From Clarkia xantiana subsp. parviflora (lineage: Eukaryota; Streptophyta; Magnoliopsida; Myrtales; Onagraceae), in assembly GCA_036873135.1 (NCBI GenBank), contig JAPTYO010000026.1, positions 3,700,001 through 3,764,000 on the forward strand: a DNA stretch of 64,000 nucleotides, in the 5' to 3' direction. Numbering within the stretch: position 1 is the stretch's first letter; every line of letters begins with the position of its first letter. The translations under genes were made by a program, and so were the position numbers. This document shows positions 42,321-54,420 of the stretch, one piece after another. The notes below the pieces were generated by a model, which was not told the DNA's origin, did not search any database, and saw nothing but the letters and a program-made list of their open reading frames with translations.

Positions 42321-43040
42321 CGCGTCTCAGGTACGCCTCGTTTGCCATGTACTTAAAACCGTAAAAAGTTTTAATACAACACAGATCGTCTGATGTGATT
42401 CACTTGTGAATTATTTTGAGGTGTGGTGTTCGATATGGCTTGAAGATTCTAGACTATCAATTTCTCTTTGTTGTTGCTTTATGATCGGATCCTTTTTATT
42501 GTAATTTTAATCTTTCATTTTTCTTTTAATTGATAATATTGGTTATTAATAAATATCAGATTATTGAATAAAGTAATTTTAAATGAGATTGAATCCACTT
42601 TGATTATGAGTACAATTTACTTATCAATTTATCGACCGGGTCAAAGGGATCGATCCAGAACGAAATTCGATGTTGAGAAAGAAACGAACACGCGTACTTC
42701 AATTCATTGTAACCCATCGATTGCGTAACTAAAACGAACGATTTAGTTATTATTAATTGTTAGTACTGCGTAAATTTATTAATAACGTAATGACGAACAT
42801 GTACGAAACGGATCATTATATTTTGGAAACAAAACGATTTCACCCAAGGCCAGCACACAAGGGTGGCGCGCGCGTAGCGCAAGTATACGTGTAAAAACGA
42901 TACACATCGATTCCAAACATAAATTTAATGATGAGATGTATGATTTTGATGCTCGAATTGACTTTCATTAATAGCTTAGCCCAATTTGGGTTTACTCATT
43001 GATTACTCGTAATTCGAGATTATTGAATACTCTATAAGCT
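42321..43040 (+). other. Non-coding spacer of A2
   Basis: Corresponds to 6300-6700 of A1 (blocks CCATCGATTGCGT, CGAAACCGAT/CGAAACGGAT, CGATACACATCG and others). No ORF. In A2 it is followed by an integrase fragment, unlike in A1, A5 and A7. Confidence 0.6.
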
Positions 43041-43470
43041 ATCTCAATCTCGTAGAGAATCAGCTCGAGCGAAAGGTGAAAACCGTGTGCACTGACAAAG
43101 CTAGAGAATACCTCTCGAATGAATTTAATAAGTTATTCAATGAAATGGGCATTGTTCGTCAAACGACGATCGGTTATACGCCGCATCTGAACGGTGTGGC
43201 GGAGCGACCTAATCGTACACTCCTGGACATGTTAAGAACCATGATGTCGCAAGCACAAATTCTGATGTCTTATTGGACTGATGCGTATTGACTGCCACTC
43301 ATGTAGTAAACTGTGTACCAACAAAATCGGTGGACACGACACCATATGAGCTGCGTACTGGTAAAGAGTTGGATCAACATACACGCATCAGAACGAAAGA
43401 CGATACAGCAAGTTGGTACCTATAGGATTAAAAAGTATCTTTATTATATACTCCAGAAACTCTCAGGGAT
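43041..43470 (+). pseudogene. pol: Copia integrase fragment of A2
   Basis: Second half of the integrase core: CTDKAREYLSNEFNK carries the second catalytic Asp and LNGVAERPNRTLLDM the catalytic Glu. Then MSYWTDAY and a stop, followed by shifted frames that resemble the VDTTPYELRTGKE region. The zinc domain and the first Asp are missing. Compare 55832-54881, where more is preserved. Confidence 0.78.
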
Positions 43471-44150
43471 ATGTGGTTTTGGCGGCTCAGAAAAATGGTG
43501 GAGTGGTTGAACATGATTCCAGAGATGTTACGTTTATTGAGGATGAATTTCCTAAGCTTGTTAAAAACGAATGAAGTCTTAATAGAACTTGAACAGGTTA
43601 AGAATGATCAGGTCCCACTTACTTTGAGTGTGAGATTTGAGGGAGCAATAAAAATATATGATATGGTAAATGAGAATGAGGACATTTTCATAATAAATCC
43701 AGTGGGAGGAGGCAATCCAAACACTGAATCATAGTTGCTTCGGGTGCGAATCAAGTAGAACATGATCAAGATCATATAGTTGCTGAACCGTTGGATGAAA
43801 ATCCTATAATACCTCTACTATCTGCTGGGGCCAATGGGAGTGGGACAACCAACTTGGTTCCTGGTTTGAGAGACCATGGAATTCATCTATGAGGTAGAAT
43901 CTTGAGAACAAGAGGTCATCCAACAAAGTTGTAGGAGAAGGTTCTAGTAACGCCTTGGTTCCTAGTGGGAGCATTGTTCCTACTGGAAGTTTAGTTCTAG
44001 ATGGGAATAATGAGCCTAGACGTAGTCAAAGGCAGAGAACTTTTCCCAAGAAGTATCCCATCGAAAGAGGTGAATTGTTCACCCTGACTTCAGTTGATAA
44101 ACCGGTAACGGTTAAACAATCTTTGGAAGGTCCTCAATCAAAGGAATAGA
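43471..44150 (+). pseudogene. pol: Copia integrase-RT linker of A2
   Basis: 43471-43734 encodes VLIELEQVKNDQVPLTLS...MVNENEDIFIINPVGG and 43955-44149 encodes RRSQRQRTFPKKYPIERGE...TLTSVDKPVTV, both in line with linker sequence of A6 and A7. Frame breaks lie between them. No enzymatic motif is expected here. Confidence 0.75.
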
Positions 44151-44990
44151 GGAAGATATCACCTCTATAAAAGCCAATTTTGTTTGGACGTTAGTCTATT
44201 TGCCTGCTAAACGCCGGGCAATATGGGCTAAATGGGCTAAATGGGTTCTGATATTGAAACTCGCTACCGATGGAAACGTTGAGCGATATAAAGCTCGACT
44301 TGTCGCTAAAGGGTATACCCTATCCCACGGATGAAACTTACTCACCGACTATGAGTTACACCACGGTCCTGGCCATTTTGGCCTTGGTTGCTAGCCTCGA
44401 TCTCGAGCTGCACAAAATGGATGTTAAGACTGCCTTCCTTCATGGGAACTTGGAGGGAGAGATCAACATGGAGTAACCAGAGGGTTTCTCATCCCCTGGA
44501 AACGAACGTAAAGTTTGTATACTCTAAAAATCGATCTATTGTCTTAAACAGTCGTCTCGGCAATGGTACTGCATGTTACATGAGGAAATCGTTGGTAACA
44601 AATTCGTGAATCTTCACAAGGATTCGTTTCACGAAGACCTCATGGTCAAAGTATGTTATCTTGAAGTTGTACGTCGATGATACACTGGTTGCCGCGAACG
44701 ATGTGAGTTACTTGAATAAACAAAGTCCTTGTTAGTATTTGTGTTTGAGATGAAATAAATGGTTGATGCCACTTACATCCTAGCAATTAAGATTTATAGG
44801 GATCGTGGTGCTCGGAGATTATTTCCTTCCCAGGAAGCATATTTCAACAAGTTGTTGAGAAGGTTCAATCTTTTTTATGCTAATCCTGTGGATACGCTGA
44901 TTGTGTTTTGGTGTGCGCTGTCGAAGCGTGATGGCCCAAAGAACATGGCAAAGCGTGAACAGAAGAAAAGTGCAGAGTAGCTCATTATGG
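44151..44990 (+). pseudogene. pol: Copia reverse transcriptase of A2
   Basis: Blocks in order: AIWAKWVLILKLATDGN-like start, ARLVAKGYT, DETYSPTMSYTTVLAILALVASLDLELHKMDVKTAFLHGNLEGEINME (D in MDVKTA), QSSRQWY-like region, a degraded YVDD (KLYVDDTLVAAND), then ATYILAIKIYRDR...LFPSQEAYFNKLLRRF. Stops and shifts at about 44331, 44476 and 44609. It would copy RNA into DNA; inactive. Confidence 0.82.
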
Positions 44991-45497
44991 TAGGAAGTCT
45001 GATGTACGCAATGCAATGCAGTCGTCCTGACATCTGTTACACTGTGGGTTTGGTAGGACGTTTCCAATTAGACCCCAGTTATCAACATTTAAAATCAGTC
45101 AAACGGATTATGAGATATCTGAGAGGTACCACAGACTACGGACTGTGTTATGAGGGAAATAAGCTAGAATTGATAGGATATATTGACGCCGAGCACGGTG
45201 GTGATCTTGATGATCGTAAATCCACCTCATGAGGAGTGTATCTCCTTGCTAATGCGGCCATATATTGGATGAGCAAGATGCAATCCGATATCGCGCTGTC
45301 TACTATGGAATCCGAATTCGTAGCTCTTTCAAATAGTGCACATGATAATTTTTGGCTAAGGTGACTAATGATTGGCCTGCTTGACGTTGAGGATGGGAGT
45401 AAGCCTTTGTGCGTTTACTCTGACAGTCACGCAGCGGTAGGGGCAATCAAGAATCCCAACTACCATAGTAGGACTAAACACATTGATATAAAATATA

Positions 45498-46546
45498 GGG
45501 TTAAGAACACAATAGGGGCCTGAATGTTTGCCCATGTTGCCAAAAGGGGTCTGAATTGAAAAAACGTATTATTAAGGGCCTGAATTTTGAGTTTTGTGTT
45601 TTTTCAAGTCTCCGTCCAAATTTTCTGTTAAATCTAACAGAATCACGTGAAAAGACAAAAATACCCTTTTGTAATTATTATACAATTTATCAATTTAATT
45701 AATAAAATGTGAAATGTCTAAAATACCCCTACACACTAATTATGCCCTTAAGGCCACCAAGCTCCGGCCACCGCCCGGCGACCACCACCCGGCTCCGGCG
45801 ACCACCACCGGCCTCCGGCGACCGCCACCGGCCTCCGATCGGAGCCAAAAATGCTCCGATTGGAGCTCCGAAGCTCCGATCGGAGCCAAAAAAGCTCCGA
45901 TCGGAGCCAAAAAAGCTCCGATCGGAGCCACAGAGCTCCAGATCGGAGCTCTGTGGCTCCCGATCGGGGCCACAGAGCTCCGATCTGGAGCCCTGTGGCT
46001 CCGATCGGGAGCCACAGAGCTCCGATCTGGAGCTCTGTGGCTCCGATCGGGAGCCACAGAGCTCCGATCAGGAGCCCTGTGGCCCCGATCGGAGCCACAG
46101 AGCTCCGATCGGAGCTTTGTGGCTCCGACCGGAGCTCCAAAGCTCCGATCGGAGCTTTTTTGCTCCGATCGGAGCTTCTCGGTGGTCGCCGGAGGTCGGT
46201 GGTGGTCGCCGGAGGCCGGTGGTGGTCGCCGGAGGCCGGAGGTGGTCGCCGGAGTCGGGGTGGTGGTGGTTGCCGGAGCTGTGGTGGCTTAAAGGGTATT
46301 TTCGTCATTTTAGGTCAAACATAGGAGAGACACACTTTGGTCAAAGGGCATTTTCGGGTTTTCAAATTATTTTTGGTCACATGCCAAGCATGTGACCACT
46401 TTCCGTCACTTTTAACAGAAAAAATAGACGGAGACCTCAATTATACACAAAACTCAAAATTCAGGCCCTTAATAATACGTTTTTTCAATTCAGACCCCTT
46501 TTGGCAACATGGGCAAACATTCAGGCCCCTATTGTGTTCTTAACCC
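45498..46546. mobile_element. Foldback Mutator-type element with palindrome array
   Basis: 1,049 bp. Starts GGGTTAAGAACAC and ends GTGTTCTTAACCC, with 102-bp near-perfect terminal inverted repeats (45498-45599 and 46445-46546). The target duplication is TAAAATATA (45489-45497 and 46547-46555). Inverted similarity continues far inward. ORFs in it (45709-46395 and others) are repeat translations. No transposase, so it is non-autonomous. Confidence 0.95.
45836..46180. repeat. Array of GCTCCGATCGGAGC palindromes
   Basis: About 15 units built on the 14-bp perfect palindrome GCTCCGATCGGAGC and its variants, spaced by CAAAAAA or CACAGA/TCTGTG. GC-rich, unlike the AT-rich surroundings. Flanked by inverted (CCGGCGACCACCAC)n and (GGTGGTCGCCGG)n stretches. 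Confidence 0.93.
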
Positions 46547-46701
46547 TAAAATATAACTATGCGAAAAGTGTGGTAGAAGACAAGTTGATCACAATTGAAT
46601 ATACGCCTTCTATAAACATGGTTGCGGATCCATTAACTAATCATTTATGCAAGGATATTTTCGAAAAGCATGTAAACCTGCCTGGCTTGCGTATGGTTTA
46701 G

Positions 46702-47785
46702 AAGGCTTGTGATGTACAATAACACTTTTTAATTAAAAGTGATATTTCAATAAAATAATTGCTAATTGAGTTTATAATTTTACGACGTCATAATAGAATT
46801 ATTACATCGGATGGACGGTCTATAAACTAGTCGTTGGAGCGTAAAGTTCCTTATAAAATATGTCGAATGTGGACCTTGCCATGTCGCACGGGCTCGGTCT
46901 TCTTGATGGAAAGGATTCCTCAGCCATATCAAGACCGACTAAGAACCATGGTGTTTTGAAAGATATATCTGCTTAAGCAAACCGATCTTTTGGTTTCGGG
47001 GTAACACGACATGATCATAGTTTTGCAGATCGCCGTGACGATATATGTTTGTCTTCTACCATATTCTGGGCTAGATAAGAATCTACAATAGCATACGACA
47101 TTCCCATTCCTGATATTAAATAAATTCAGGTTATGCTATCGATGCGCATTTCATACTGCACGTGCCATGTTCGACAACGGGGTCTGGCTCGGTTGTATTA
47201 GACGAAATCTTCCATGATTTTGAAGTACACAATCTTCTTCGCCTTGAGCATGTGACTGATCCCGGGTGCTATATTAAAGAGCACCCAAAGTACCCTTATC
47301 ACTCGGAACTCATATCCTATGTTGGTCTCAATGTTCGCTCTCAGGCGTACGAGCGTAGCACCCGAAAAAAAGGCCAAGTGACCACGTTTTGGGAACCGGT
47401 TGAACTTGACTGAGGATATGAGCGATGGGGATGGTCATGTACATTTGTAATTCTCTGACTCTTGTATTCAATACGTGGCCACCAATAGGATATTAGTTGA
47501 AGGTTGTGAATACTTGTGCGGATGCATTGGAGAAGTATGCCTTTGCGACAGCTAAGCAATTGGAGAATAACAGTTTATTAGGGGTACAACACGGCACAGA
47601 GAAGTAACATGTTGATAGCATAACAGGGAATCAATGTTTCGTGGACGCTACAACACTCTTAACCGATGAGTAGCACGATATTCGTTGTGTCTGCCGGTCG
47701 TACGACAAACCTAGTATGAACAATACGGGAACAAGATTGGATCGTGAATGAATATTGATGTGTTTGTCAAAACATATTAATAGGT
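46702..47785 (+). other. 3' untranslated region of A2
   Basis: Matches 14848-15869 and 48722-49855 in block order (stop codon, TTTTACGACGTCATAAT, CCACATTCTGGG, GGTTATGCTATCGATGCGCATTTC...). No credible ORF. Directly before the LTR it ends CATATTAATAGGT; the polypurine tract is not preserved. Confidence 0.78.
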
Positions 47786-47869
47786 TGTAAGCAAATGGTG
47801 TTGGGCGCCGTAAATGGAAGCCCATTATATGTATATGTTACCTAAGTTATTTGGGTACATGTCACATTA
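47786..47869 (+). repeat. Truncated 3' LTR of A2
   Basis: TGTAAGCAAATGGTGTTGGG to GTCACATTA, the first 84 bp of an LTR-A-like sequence. At about 47870 it switches without transition to RT coding sequence of A4. Confidence 0.85.
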
Positions 47870-48722
47870 AAATTGCTAGAGGTCGGGCTACCCGGAAATT
47901 GTGTCTGTCTCAAGAAGCTTATATCAACAAATCGTTGAAAAGATTCAGATTACAGGATGCCAAACCCGTTGATACGCCGGTGGTGTTCTGGTGCGCACTG
48001 TCAAAACGTGACGGCCCCAAGAACCTGGCAGAGTGTGAACACATGAAGGGTGCATAATATTTAAGCATGGTCGGTAGTTTGATGCACGCCATGCAATGCA
48101 CCCGTCCGGATATCTCTTACGCCGTGGGCCTAGTAGCACATTTCCAATCAGATCCTGGCTATCAACATTAAAAGGCTGTAAAACGAATAATTCCTTATCT
48201 GAAAGGATTGCTGACTACGCGCTGTGCTATGAGGGTAAAAAGTTAGAATTGACCGGTTACAGTGACGCCGACCATGGTGGCGATCCGGATGATCGTAAGT
48301 CCACTACAGGGGGAGTGTTCTTCCTTGCTAATTCCGCCATTTCATGGACCAGCAAGAAGCAAACATGTGTCGCACTGTCCACAATGGAATCGGAATTCGT
48401 AGCTCTCTCTAAGAATGCACAAGATGCGGTCTGGCTCAAAAGGCTTCTAACTGCACTGCTTGGTGGTGATGTTGAGAATAAACCTGTGAACGTCTTCTCT
48501 GACAGCCAAGCAGCCATTGCGGTAGTTAAGAATCCGAAGTACCATAGTAGGACCAAACACATTGATTTGAAATATTTCTATGCTAAATCTATGGTTGAAG
48601 ACAATACAATCACTATGGAATACTTGTCCACTGATAATATGATAGCGGACCCATTAACTAAACCACTACGCAAGGACATATTCGAAAAGCATGTAAAACT
48701 GCTTGGATTGCGTAGGGTCTAG
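47870..48722 (+). pseudogene. pol: Copia RT C-terminus and RNase H of A4
   Basis: IKIARGRATRKLCLSQEAYINKSLKRF, then a TAA in the run to HMKGA (48055-48057), then HAMQCTRPDISYAVGLVAHFQ and, after a frame change near 48170-48205, a long intact RNase H: GYSDADHGGDPDDRKSTTGG, STMESEFVALSKNAQ, VFSDSQAAIAVVKNPKYHSRTKHIDLKYF and LGLRRV, ending at TAG 48720-48722. It is the best preserved RNase H among the copia copies. The rest of pol is absent on the left. Confidence 0.88.
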
Positions 48723-49855
48723 AAATGGAATGTATATGTGATAGCATTTTGATATTAGAAAGTTACATTTTGTAAGTGAAAGAACTGCAACTGAGTATTT
48801 GATCAATCGACGTCATAATATTTTGATTACATCAGATTTACGGTCTATAAACTAAGTCGTAGGAGGACGCAATCCTCGGCCAAACTATGTCGAATGTGGG
48901 CCATACCAAGTCACACAGGTAAGGTTGTCTTGCGGTAGAGGGAGGCTTCCACCAAACAAGACTGGCTAAGATTCAGGGGGATAAACCTGATTAAACAAGA
49001 CGATTATCTAGTTTCGAAGTAACTCACGTGATCTTCGTTTTGTACATCGTCGTGACAAACTCCGTTCGTCATTTAACCACATTCTGGGCCAGATGAGAAT
49101 CTGTGATAGCATGATTGACATATCCCTTTCCTGTCAACCCAAAAGGTTCAGGTATGCTATCAACGCGTGCTTCACACTACGCATGCCACGTTCGACCACG
49201 GGGTCACAGCTCGGTTTCGCTAGGAAGGAATCCTCATGATTCTGGCGGGCACAAACTTCTTCACCTCCAGCGTGTGATTGATCCCAAGAGCCTTATGAAG
49301 AGGCACCTAAAGTATCCTCACGGACTCAGAACTCATATCTAAGATCAGGCTCAATGCTCGCTTCCCGGCGTACGAGCGTAGTGCTAAACAAAAAGGCCCG
49401 TGACCACGTCTTTGGAAACCGGTTGGGTCTGACTAAGGATATGAGTGATGGGGATGGTCAAGTTCACCTGTAGTTCACCGAATCTTGTATTCAGTAGGTG
49501 GCCACTAACCGGATATTAGTTGAAGGTTGTGAAAACTTGTACGGATGCCTTGAAGAAGTGTTCCTATGTGGAAACTAGGTAAATGGAGAATTAACAGTTG
49601 ACCTAGGATACAGCGCGGTACAATATATAAATGTTGTTTATAACAAGTTGATTGGAGAAAAGGGAATCAACGTTCCGCGGGCGCTACAATACTCCTAACA
49701 GATGAGTAGCATGATGCCCGTCGTATCTGCCTGTCGAACGGCAAGCCTCGTACAAACTATTCGGAAGCAAGGAGGAGATCAAAGGAGAGTAATGTTGATG
49801 CAGATTTGGACGAAAATACATTAACAGGCACGCTCCCATTCCGGCGAGTGGGAGC
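48723..49855 (+). other. 3' untranslated region of A4
   Basis: No gene. It is the most complete version of this region and ends with GAGTGGGAGC, the polypurine tract, at 49846-49855. ORF 49115-49342 is not conserved in the sister copies. Confidence 0.82.
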
Positions 49856-50455
49856 TGTAAGCATTTGGTAATGGGCGCCGTAATTGGTAGCCCTTAATAT
49901 GTAGAGTATACCTAATGAACTTGGGTAAATGTCACATTAGGGTAATTGGGCTAGACCCAATTCCCAATTTACATGGGAGGCCCAAAATTGGCCCTCCCCA
50001 AATACATAGGCCGGCCGAAACTATAATGTGGGGTAAAGTGGACTTTTGTCCACTTTACTACTATAAATAAGAGGTGTTAGGGGATTTTTAGGGTTAATCA
50101 TAATTCCCTCATTAGAGTGTTTTAGAGAGAAAAACCCTCCACCCTCAACACCATAGTTCGGCCGAACCATATCCCTCACCAAGGGTGTGCCAAATTTCCT
50201 TCGAGCAAACTCTCCCGAGATCTGTCCTCGCGCCAATAATCGATCAGAGGCTTTGCTGTGGAGCTTGCACCAGGTAGGGCTTCTCTAACAATAACCTATA
50301 CGGGTCTCGACCGGAGGATCGTGAACTCCTTCCTGAGATGATCTTGGGTCTATGGATCATCTTAAAGGTATGTGTGAAACTTCCGCTGCGTAATTCCAAT
50401 TACTTGCATGTACCTTGTTTAAGTATCCGTAGTGATTACTCCTTGTAATCTAACA
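49856..50455 (+). repeat. 3' LTR of A4 (LTR-A family)
   Basis: TGTAAGCATTTGG to GTAATCTAACA, exactly 600 bp. TATA-like CTATAAATAAG is near 50063. It borders A5 reverse transcriptase: the target reads ACCAGGACTTTGAC, as in A7 near 61048, so ACCAG is a candidate target duplication with the other side missing. Confidence 0.93.
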
Positions 50456-51136
50456 ACCAGGACTTTGACTTATTCATCAAACTCACGTCGTTTGCGGAAA
50501 TGAGTATGTCGTCACGTATAAGGTTAAGATGACATACTTTGACACGGAGGTCTTATAATACAGCCACGGATCCTCGTGAAGATTCACGAATCCATTTCCT
50601 ACGATTTCCTCGTGGAATCTGCGGTACCATGCCGAGACGACTGTTTAAGACCGTAAATGGACCTTTGGAGTTTGTAGACTTTACGTTCGTTACCTGGAGT
50701 AATGAAACCCTCTGGTTGCTCTATGTAGATATCTTTCTCCAGGTTTCCAAGGAGAAACGCGGTCTTTAACATTTATTCGGTGCAACTCGTAATCGAGACC
50801 TGCAACCAGGACTATAAATGGCCCTAACCATGATTTTACACAGTCGGTGAGTTTGTTTCGTCAAAGTCCACTCCGTGAAGTTGGGTTTGTCCTTTCGCAA
50901 TAGATCGGGTTTTGTATCACTCGACCTTTTCCATCAGTGGTGAGTCTTCTTTTCAGGACTCACCGTATCCTTGTGCCCCTATGGTTAGCAGGTAAATCAA
51001 CTGTAGACTATAATGGTTTTCCTTTAGTCGATCTCTCTCTTTCATTTTTTTCCTCCTTTTCTCCACTTGAGACCTTTCCAATGGTCGTCAACAATTGTTA
51101 AAGTGAAGTTTTCACCCTTTCTCGATGGGATACTTC
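50456..51136 (-). pseudogene. pol: Copia reverse transcriptase fragment of A5
   Basis: Minus strand holds the N-terminal half of RT in several frames: the WVLK..-ADGKGR.. start near 50930, the Tyr-Ser-Pro block (TNSPTV..) near 50855, LHRINVKDRVSPWKPGERYLHRATRGFHYSR near 50770-50690, and FHEEIVGNGFVNLHEDPW near 50640-50580. It ends at the region just before the YMDD equivalent, at the A4 junction. Heavily decayed. Confidence 0.7.
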
Positions 51137-51760
51137 TTAGGAGAAGTTCGATGCCTTTGACTTTCGTCTAGGCTTGTTAATCCCATCTTGAGTCTGAACG
51201 TTTCTCCCATTTGGAATAATGCTTATTGTCAGAGCATCACTCCCACTGAGAACAAGAGCAGTGCTTGAACCTTGACCTAGAACTTTCCTCGCACGACTTC
51301 TCGGTCTCAGGGTTTTACTTCCGAGATGAATTCCTTGATCACTAGGACCTGGAACTATGTTGGTCGGATCACTCCCACTAGGAACAATAGGTAGTATATG
51401 TAGTTGTGGCATTATTGGAATTTCATCCAGTGGTTTAGCAACATGACTATCAGGTTCAACTTGATTCGTCTCTGCAGCAACAGTGATTACGTGTGGTAGG
51501 GTTTATTCCTTCCACTTGATTTACCATGAAAATGTTTCCATTATCATTTACCATGTCACTTGAGTTGCCAGTTCAAATATCCCACACGAAGTAACTGGGA
51601 CCTGATTGTCAGTGTAATCCTGTTCTGGTTCTATCAAGACTACATCTGTTTGAAACCGATTATGCATTTGGATATTTGTCCTCAACTGTTTCATGTTCGA
51701 CCGCGGCACTATTTTCTAAGAGCAGTTAACGTAATCTTGGTCCAAATACGTGTTTGATGC
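51137..51760 (-). pseudogene. pol: Copia integrase-RT linker of A5
   Basis: 51412-51137 is open: MPQLHILPIVPSGSDPTNIV...PSDQGIHLGSKTLRPRSRARKVLGQGSSTALVLSGSDALT and KPRRKS. The upstream acidic part (about 51470-51700) is in shifted frames. It aligns with 54567-54971 and 62420-62764. No catalytic motif. Confidence 0.78.
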
Positions 51761-52729
51761 GCAAATTAATGTCGCATGATGATATGATTTGACTCATTAT
51801 TATTCTTAGCTTTTATGGCGACGTGTCTTACCGATTTAATTGGAATATAGTTTTACATATATTTGAATCATCTCTCTTCATCCCATAAGGAACGGCTGAT
51901 AGATTGACTCTAACACTATCTTGAAGTGTGTTATTTGATTTGAATACCTAGCCTGACTTATCGTTCAAGGCGTTGAAGGAAAATCGTTTAACCGGCTTCA
52001 TCCTTCTTCGTTTGCAAAATTACCTCAGAGATTTAAAGCCATCTCTTAACTGAGCATTTAGGGATTTCACCTTTATGCTTCAGTTGATACTTTTTACAAG
52101 GTCGTGGTAGCTTATGAAGCATACTTCTTACCGATGTAAATGTTATCAATAAGTTGTTTCCAAAGGGATGCAACAAAAAATTCAGCACTTAATCATTAAA
52201 ACACTTCATCATTAAATTCGTATTTTGAATTGATGTGTTCCATCTTTCGAGGTCCACACGCGCGTGGCGCTATTTACCGAAGTTTTAAATCATGGTTAAA
52301 TCGTTTCATTTCTGAATTTAATTCAATTTAATCCAATCGGTTTCGCACATGATTATTATTACTGATTATTTCATTCAATGGAGTACTAATAATAAAAAAG
52401 TATTATACGAAATGCACCAAACATCAATAAAGGATCGAATAGCCTGAGAAAGATGTGTAAAAAATACTTTGTCCAAGCATTTGTCACATGCTCAAAATGA
52501 AATCGTTCCTCTATTTCAAGGAACATTATTATCAGTAAGTATCTTAAACTGAAAATTAAGAAGAGATTCGTTTAGTAAATAAAGATAAAGTCTTTCATTT
52601 AATCTTTATGTTTCTGAGGCAAAATCCTCAGGTCTGTGCTTGTTCTCCTTCTCGGTTCTGTAATCCAAAATGGGTAAATTGAATTACTTTCGAGTGAGAA
52701 CAGTCCTAGAAGAACTTATGAGGTTATCA
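51761..52729 (-). other. Non-coding spacer of A5
   Basis: Inverted counterpart of 6450-7200 of A1 (blocks around 51960-52000, 52010-52110 and 52130-52270 match 6760-6960 and 6600-6760). Stops in every frame. It replaces protease and integrase. Confidence 0.7.
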
Positions 52730-53573
52730 TTATTCTTTAGCACGTACCTTGGGAGGATTGACACATGCAACAACTAGGTGTCCTTTTACGCCACACCTAA
52801 AAGACGTTCGAGTTTCCTCTTTACGTGTCTGTTCTTCTTGCCTTTTCTTGCCACTGAATTGCTTGCGTTTGAACTTATTCTGAGGTTTTGGAGCCAAAGA
52901 CTTGTCAGCCTTAACCTGAAGGCCCTTGCTCTTTCTCTTGCGTTTACCCTTTTGCTCAGCTGGATGTGAGGATGAAAGATGCATTTCCGCTCTCGGCTTT
53001 TCAGCTCTGAGACGATCCTCTTTCAGCTCGAGATGAACTCGCACTCTCTCGAGGTTATCGAGTTGAGTGGCATGGGTAAGGTACATTTTCATGCTGTTCC
53101 AAGAGTCAAGCAAGGATCGGATCACGCATTGGACCTTCTGTTCCTCGGTCAAGATTTCTCCTACCTCCTTCAGTTCAGCAAGCATGTTACACATGTGTCT
53201 AATATGCTCCTTCATTGTGTGCTTGGGATTCATCTTGTGTGAGTTTAAAGCGATGTTTAACGATCGCTTCTGGGCTGTGGTGTAAACACAAAACCCTGCC
53301 TTAAGACTATCCCACAAGTCCATGGCAGACTCATAGTGATCATACCCATAGAGTATGTCATCCTCAAGCAGTGACAACAAGGCGGAACAAATTTCCTGAT
53401 CCTTTGCATCCCATTCATCATGGAATTCCTTCTGATCAGCCGTTAGGTCTCCCCCTGGCCTGGCATGTTTAGAAGTCAGATGCTCCAAACATCTCATTTC
53501 AGTAATCACCATTCTCGCGTGATTATTCCAGATCTTATTATTATTGCTGTTCAATCTCACTCACTTGTTCATT
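52730..53573 (-). pseudogene. gag: Copia gag of A5 (UBN2-type)
   Basis: Open for 276 codons from a GTG-type position at 53560. The probable original ATG at about 53573 is followed by a TGA three codons later. Domains: UBN2-like capsid from about 1 to 190 (MKEHIRHMCNMLAELKEVGE, EEQKVQCVIRSLL, WNSMKMYLTH), a basic Lys-rich stretch (KGKRKRKSKG), then a zinc knuckle FRCGVKGHLVVAC. The first Cys of CX2CX4HX4C is Ser. Ends at 52730. It is the best preserved gag in the window and a sister of 490-1. Role: particle formation and RNA binding. Confidence 0.85.
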
Positions 53574-54420
53574 TTGGAGATAACATTGCTGATCACAGCC
53601 ATTGATACTAACACATCGATGATTATGCAAAATCAGGGAGACAACAACATTTTGAGAAAGAGTTGCATACATAAGATATCTATTAAGATGGAATACGACA
53701 AGTAACGATTCTTCAGTCATCTAAACCAAGAGACCACCAGTAAACCAATGTAAGATGGCTGTGAAAGAGTAAACATTGTTGCCGTCTTCAATCCAATAGA
53801 CACAAATTACCAGAATGAGAATTTTAAAACAAGCATACCCGATCTTGGCTTTCACAAGGCCCTTTTTATTTTGGAAAAAAAAATTTCAATGAATTTACTC
53901 ATGCAAATAAAATTCTACCATCCATGTAAATCATCATACGCAAGTAACAGTCATCACACAAACCACACTCATGATTACGCCTCATTTCTATAATGTTCTG
54001 AGGAACTCATGCTTGCATACATAATTCTACTTCCAAGTATATTATTAAATGCGGCTACATCCTCAACATTCTAGCATACATGTCAAACATGAAATTTCCA
54101 TATCAATCATACACATTTGGCGACTGGTTTTCGATTTTAAAATGTTTTAAACATTAGGTGCTGATTTGCAATTCATGCTTATATTCAATTACACATCATC
54201 TATACATGAATCTGAGGCAATTTCAACCTTCACAACATGTCTATCCTAGTGCGCATACCATATATTTAACCAGGGTTCTGCCCCCAATATGCATTAACCA
54301 GCTAGCTTGACTCAATCAAGACGAAAGATCTAATTATGCATAAATATATATCGAATAATAAACAATTGCAATTCAGCCCACTAATTAATCCAGTCCCAAA
54401 AACATGTATCTCCGAGATAC
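53574..54420 (-). other. Copia leader of A5 (gag-proximal part)
   Basis: Matches 491-1360 (A3) and, inverted, 4125-5460 without the MITE (A1). It ends at the A6 junction. No gene. Confidence 0.82.

Larger units (their letters stand above)
44991..46701 (+). pseudogene. pol: Copia RNase H of A2, split by a Mutator-type element
   Basis: First part 44987-45488: GSLMYAMQCSRPDICYTVGLVGRFQ, YIDAEHGGDLDDRKSTS, STMESEFVALSN, VYSDSHAA and HIDIKY. It continues after the insertion (46556-46701): NYAKSVVEDKLITIEYTPS...LRMV and the TAG stop at 46699-46701. Single stops occur within (for example 45230). The key acidic positions (ID in YIDAEH, E in MESEF, D in YSDSH) are still readable. It would degrade the RNA strand. 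Confidence 0.85.
39706..47869 (+). mobile_element. Copia element A2 (plus), decayed
   Basis: LTR-D end (39706-39844), PBS, leader, gag remnant, spacer, integrase fragment, linker, RT, RNase H (split by a Mutator-type element), 3' untranslated region, and the first 84 bp of a 3' LTR (47786-47869), where A4 sequence takes over. All coding parts carry stops. Confidence 0.8.
50456..54420 (-). mobile_element. Copia element A5 (minus), both ends missing
   Basis: From right: leader (54420-53574), gag, non-coding spacer, linker, RT (to 50456). It is cut on the left by A4 and on the right by a deletion joining its leader to the A6 linker at about 54421 (ATC shared). Confidence 0.82.

Noticed and set aside
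45709..46395. A 228-codon ORF with APIGATELRSE-like repeats, and others on both strands
   Set aside because: All are translations of the palindrome array GCTCCGATCGGAGC. They exist in several frames and both strands and have no codon-use signal.
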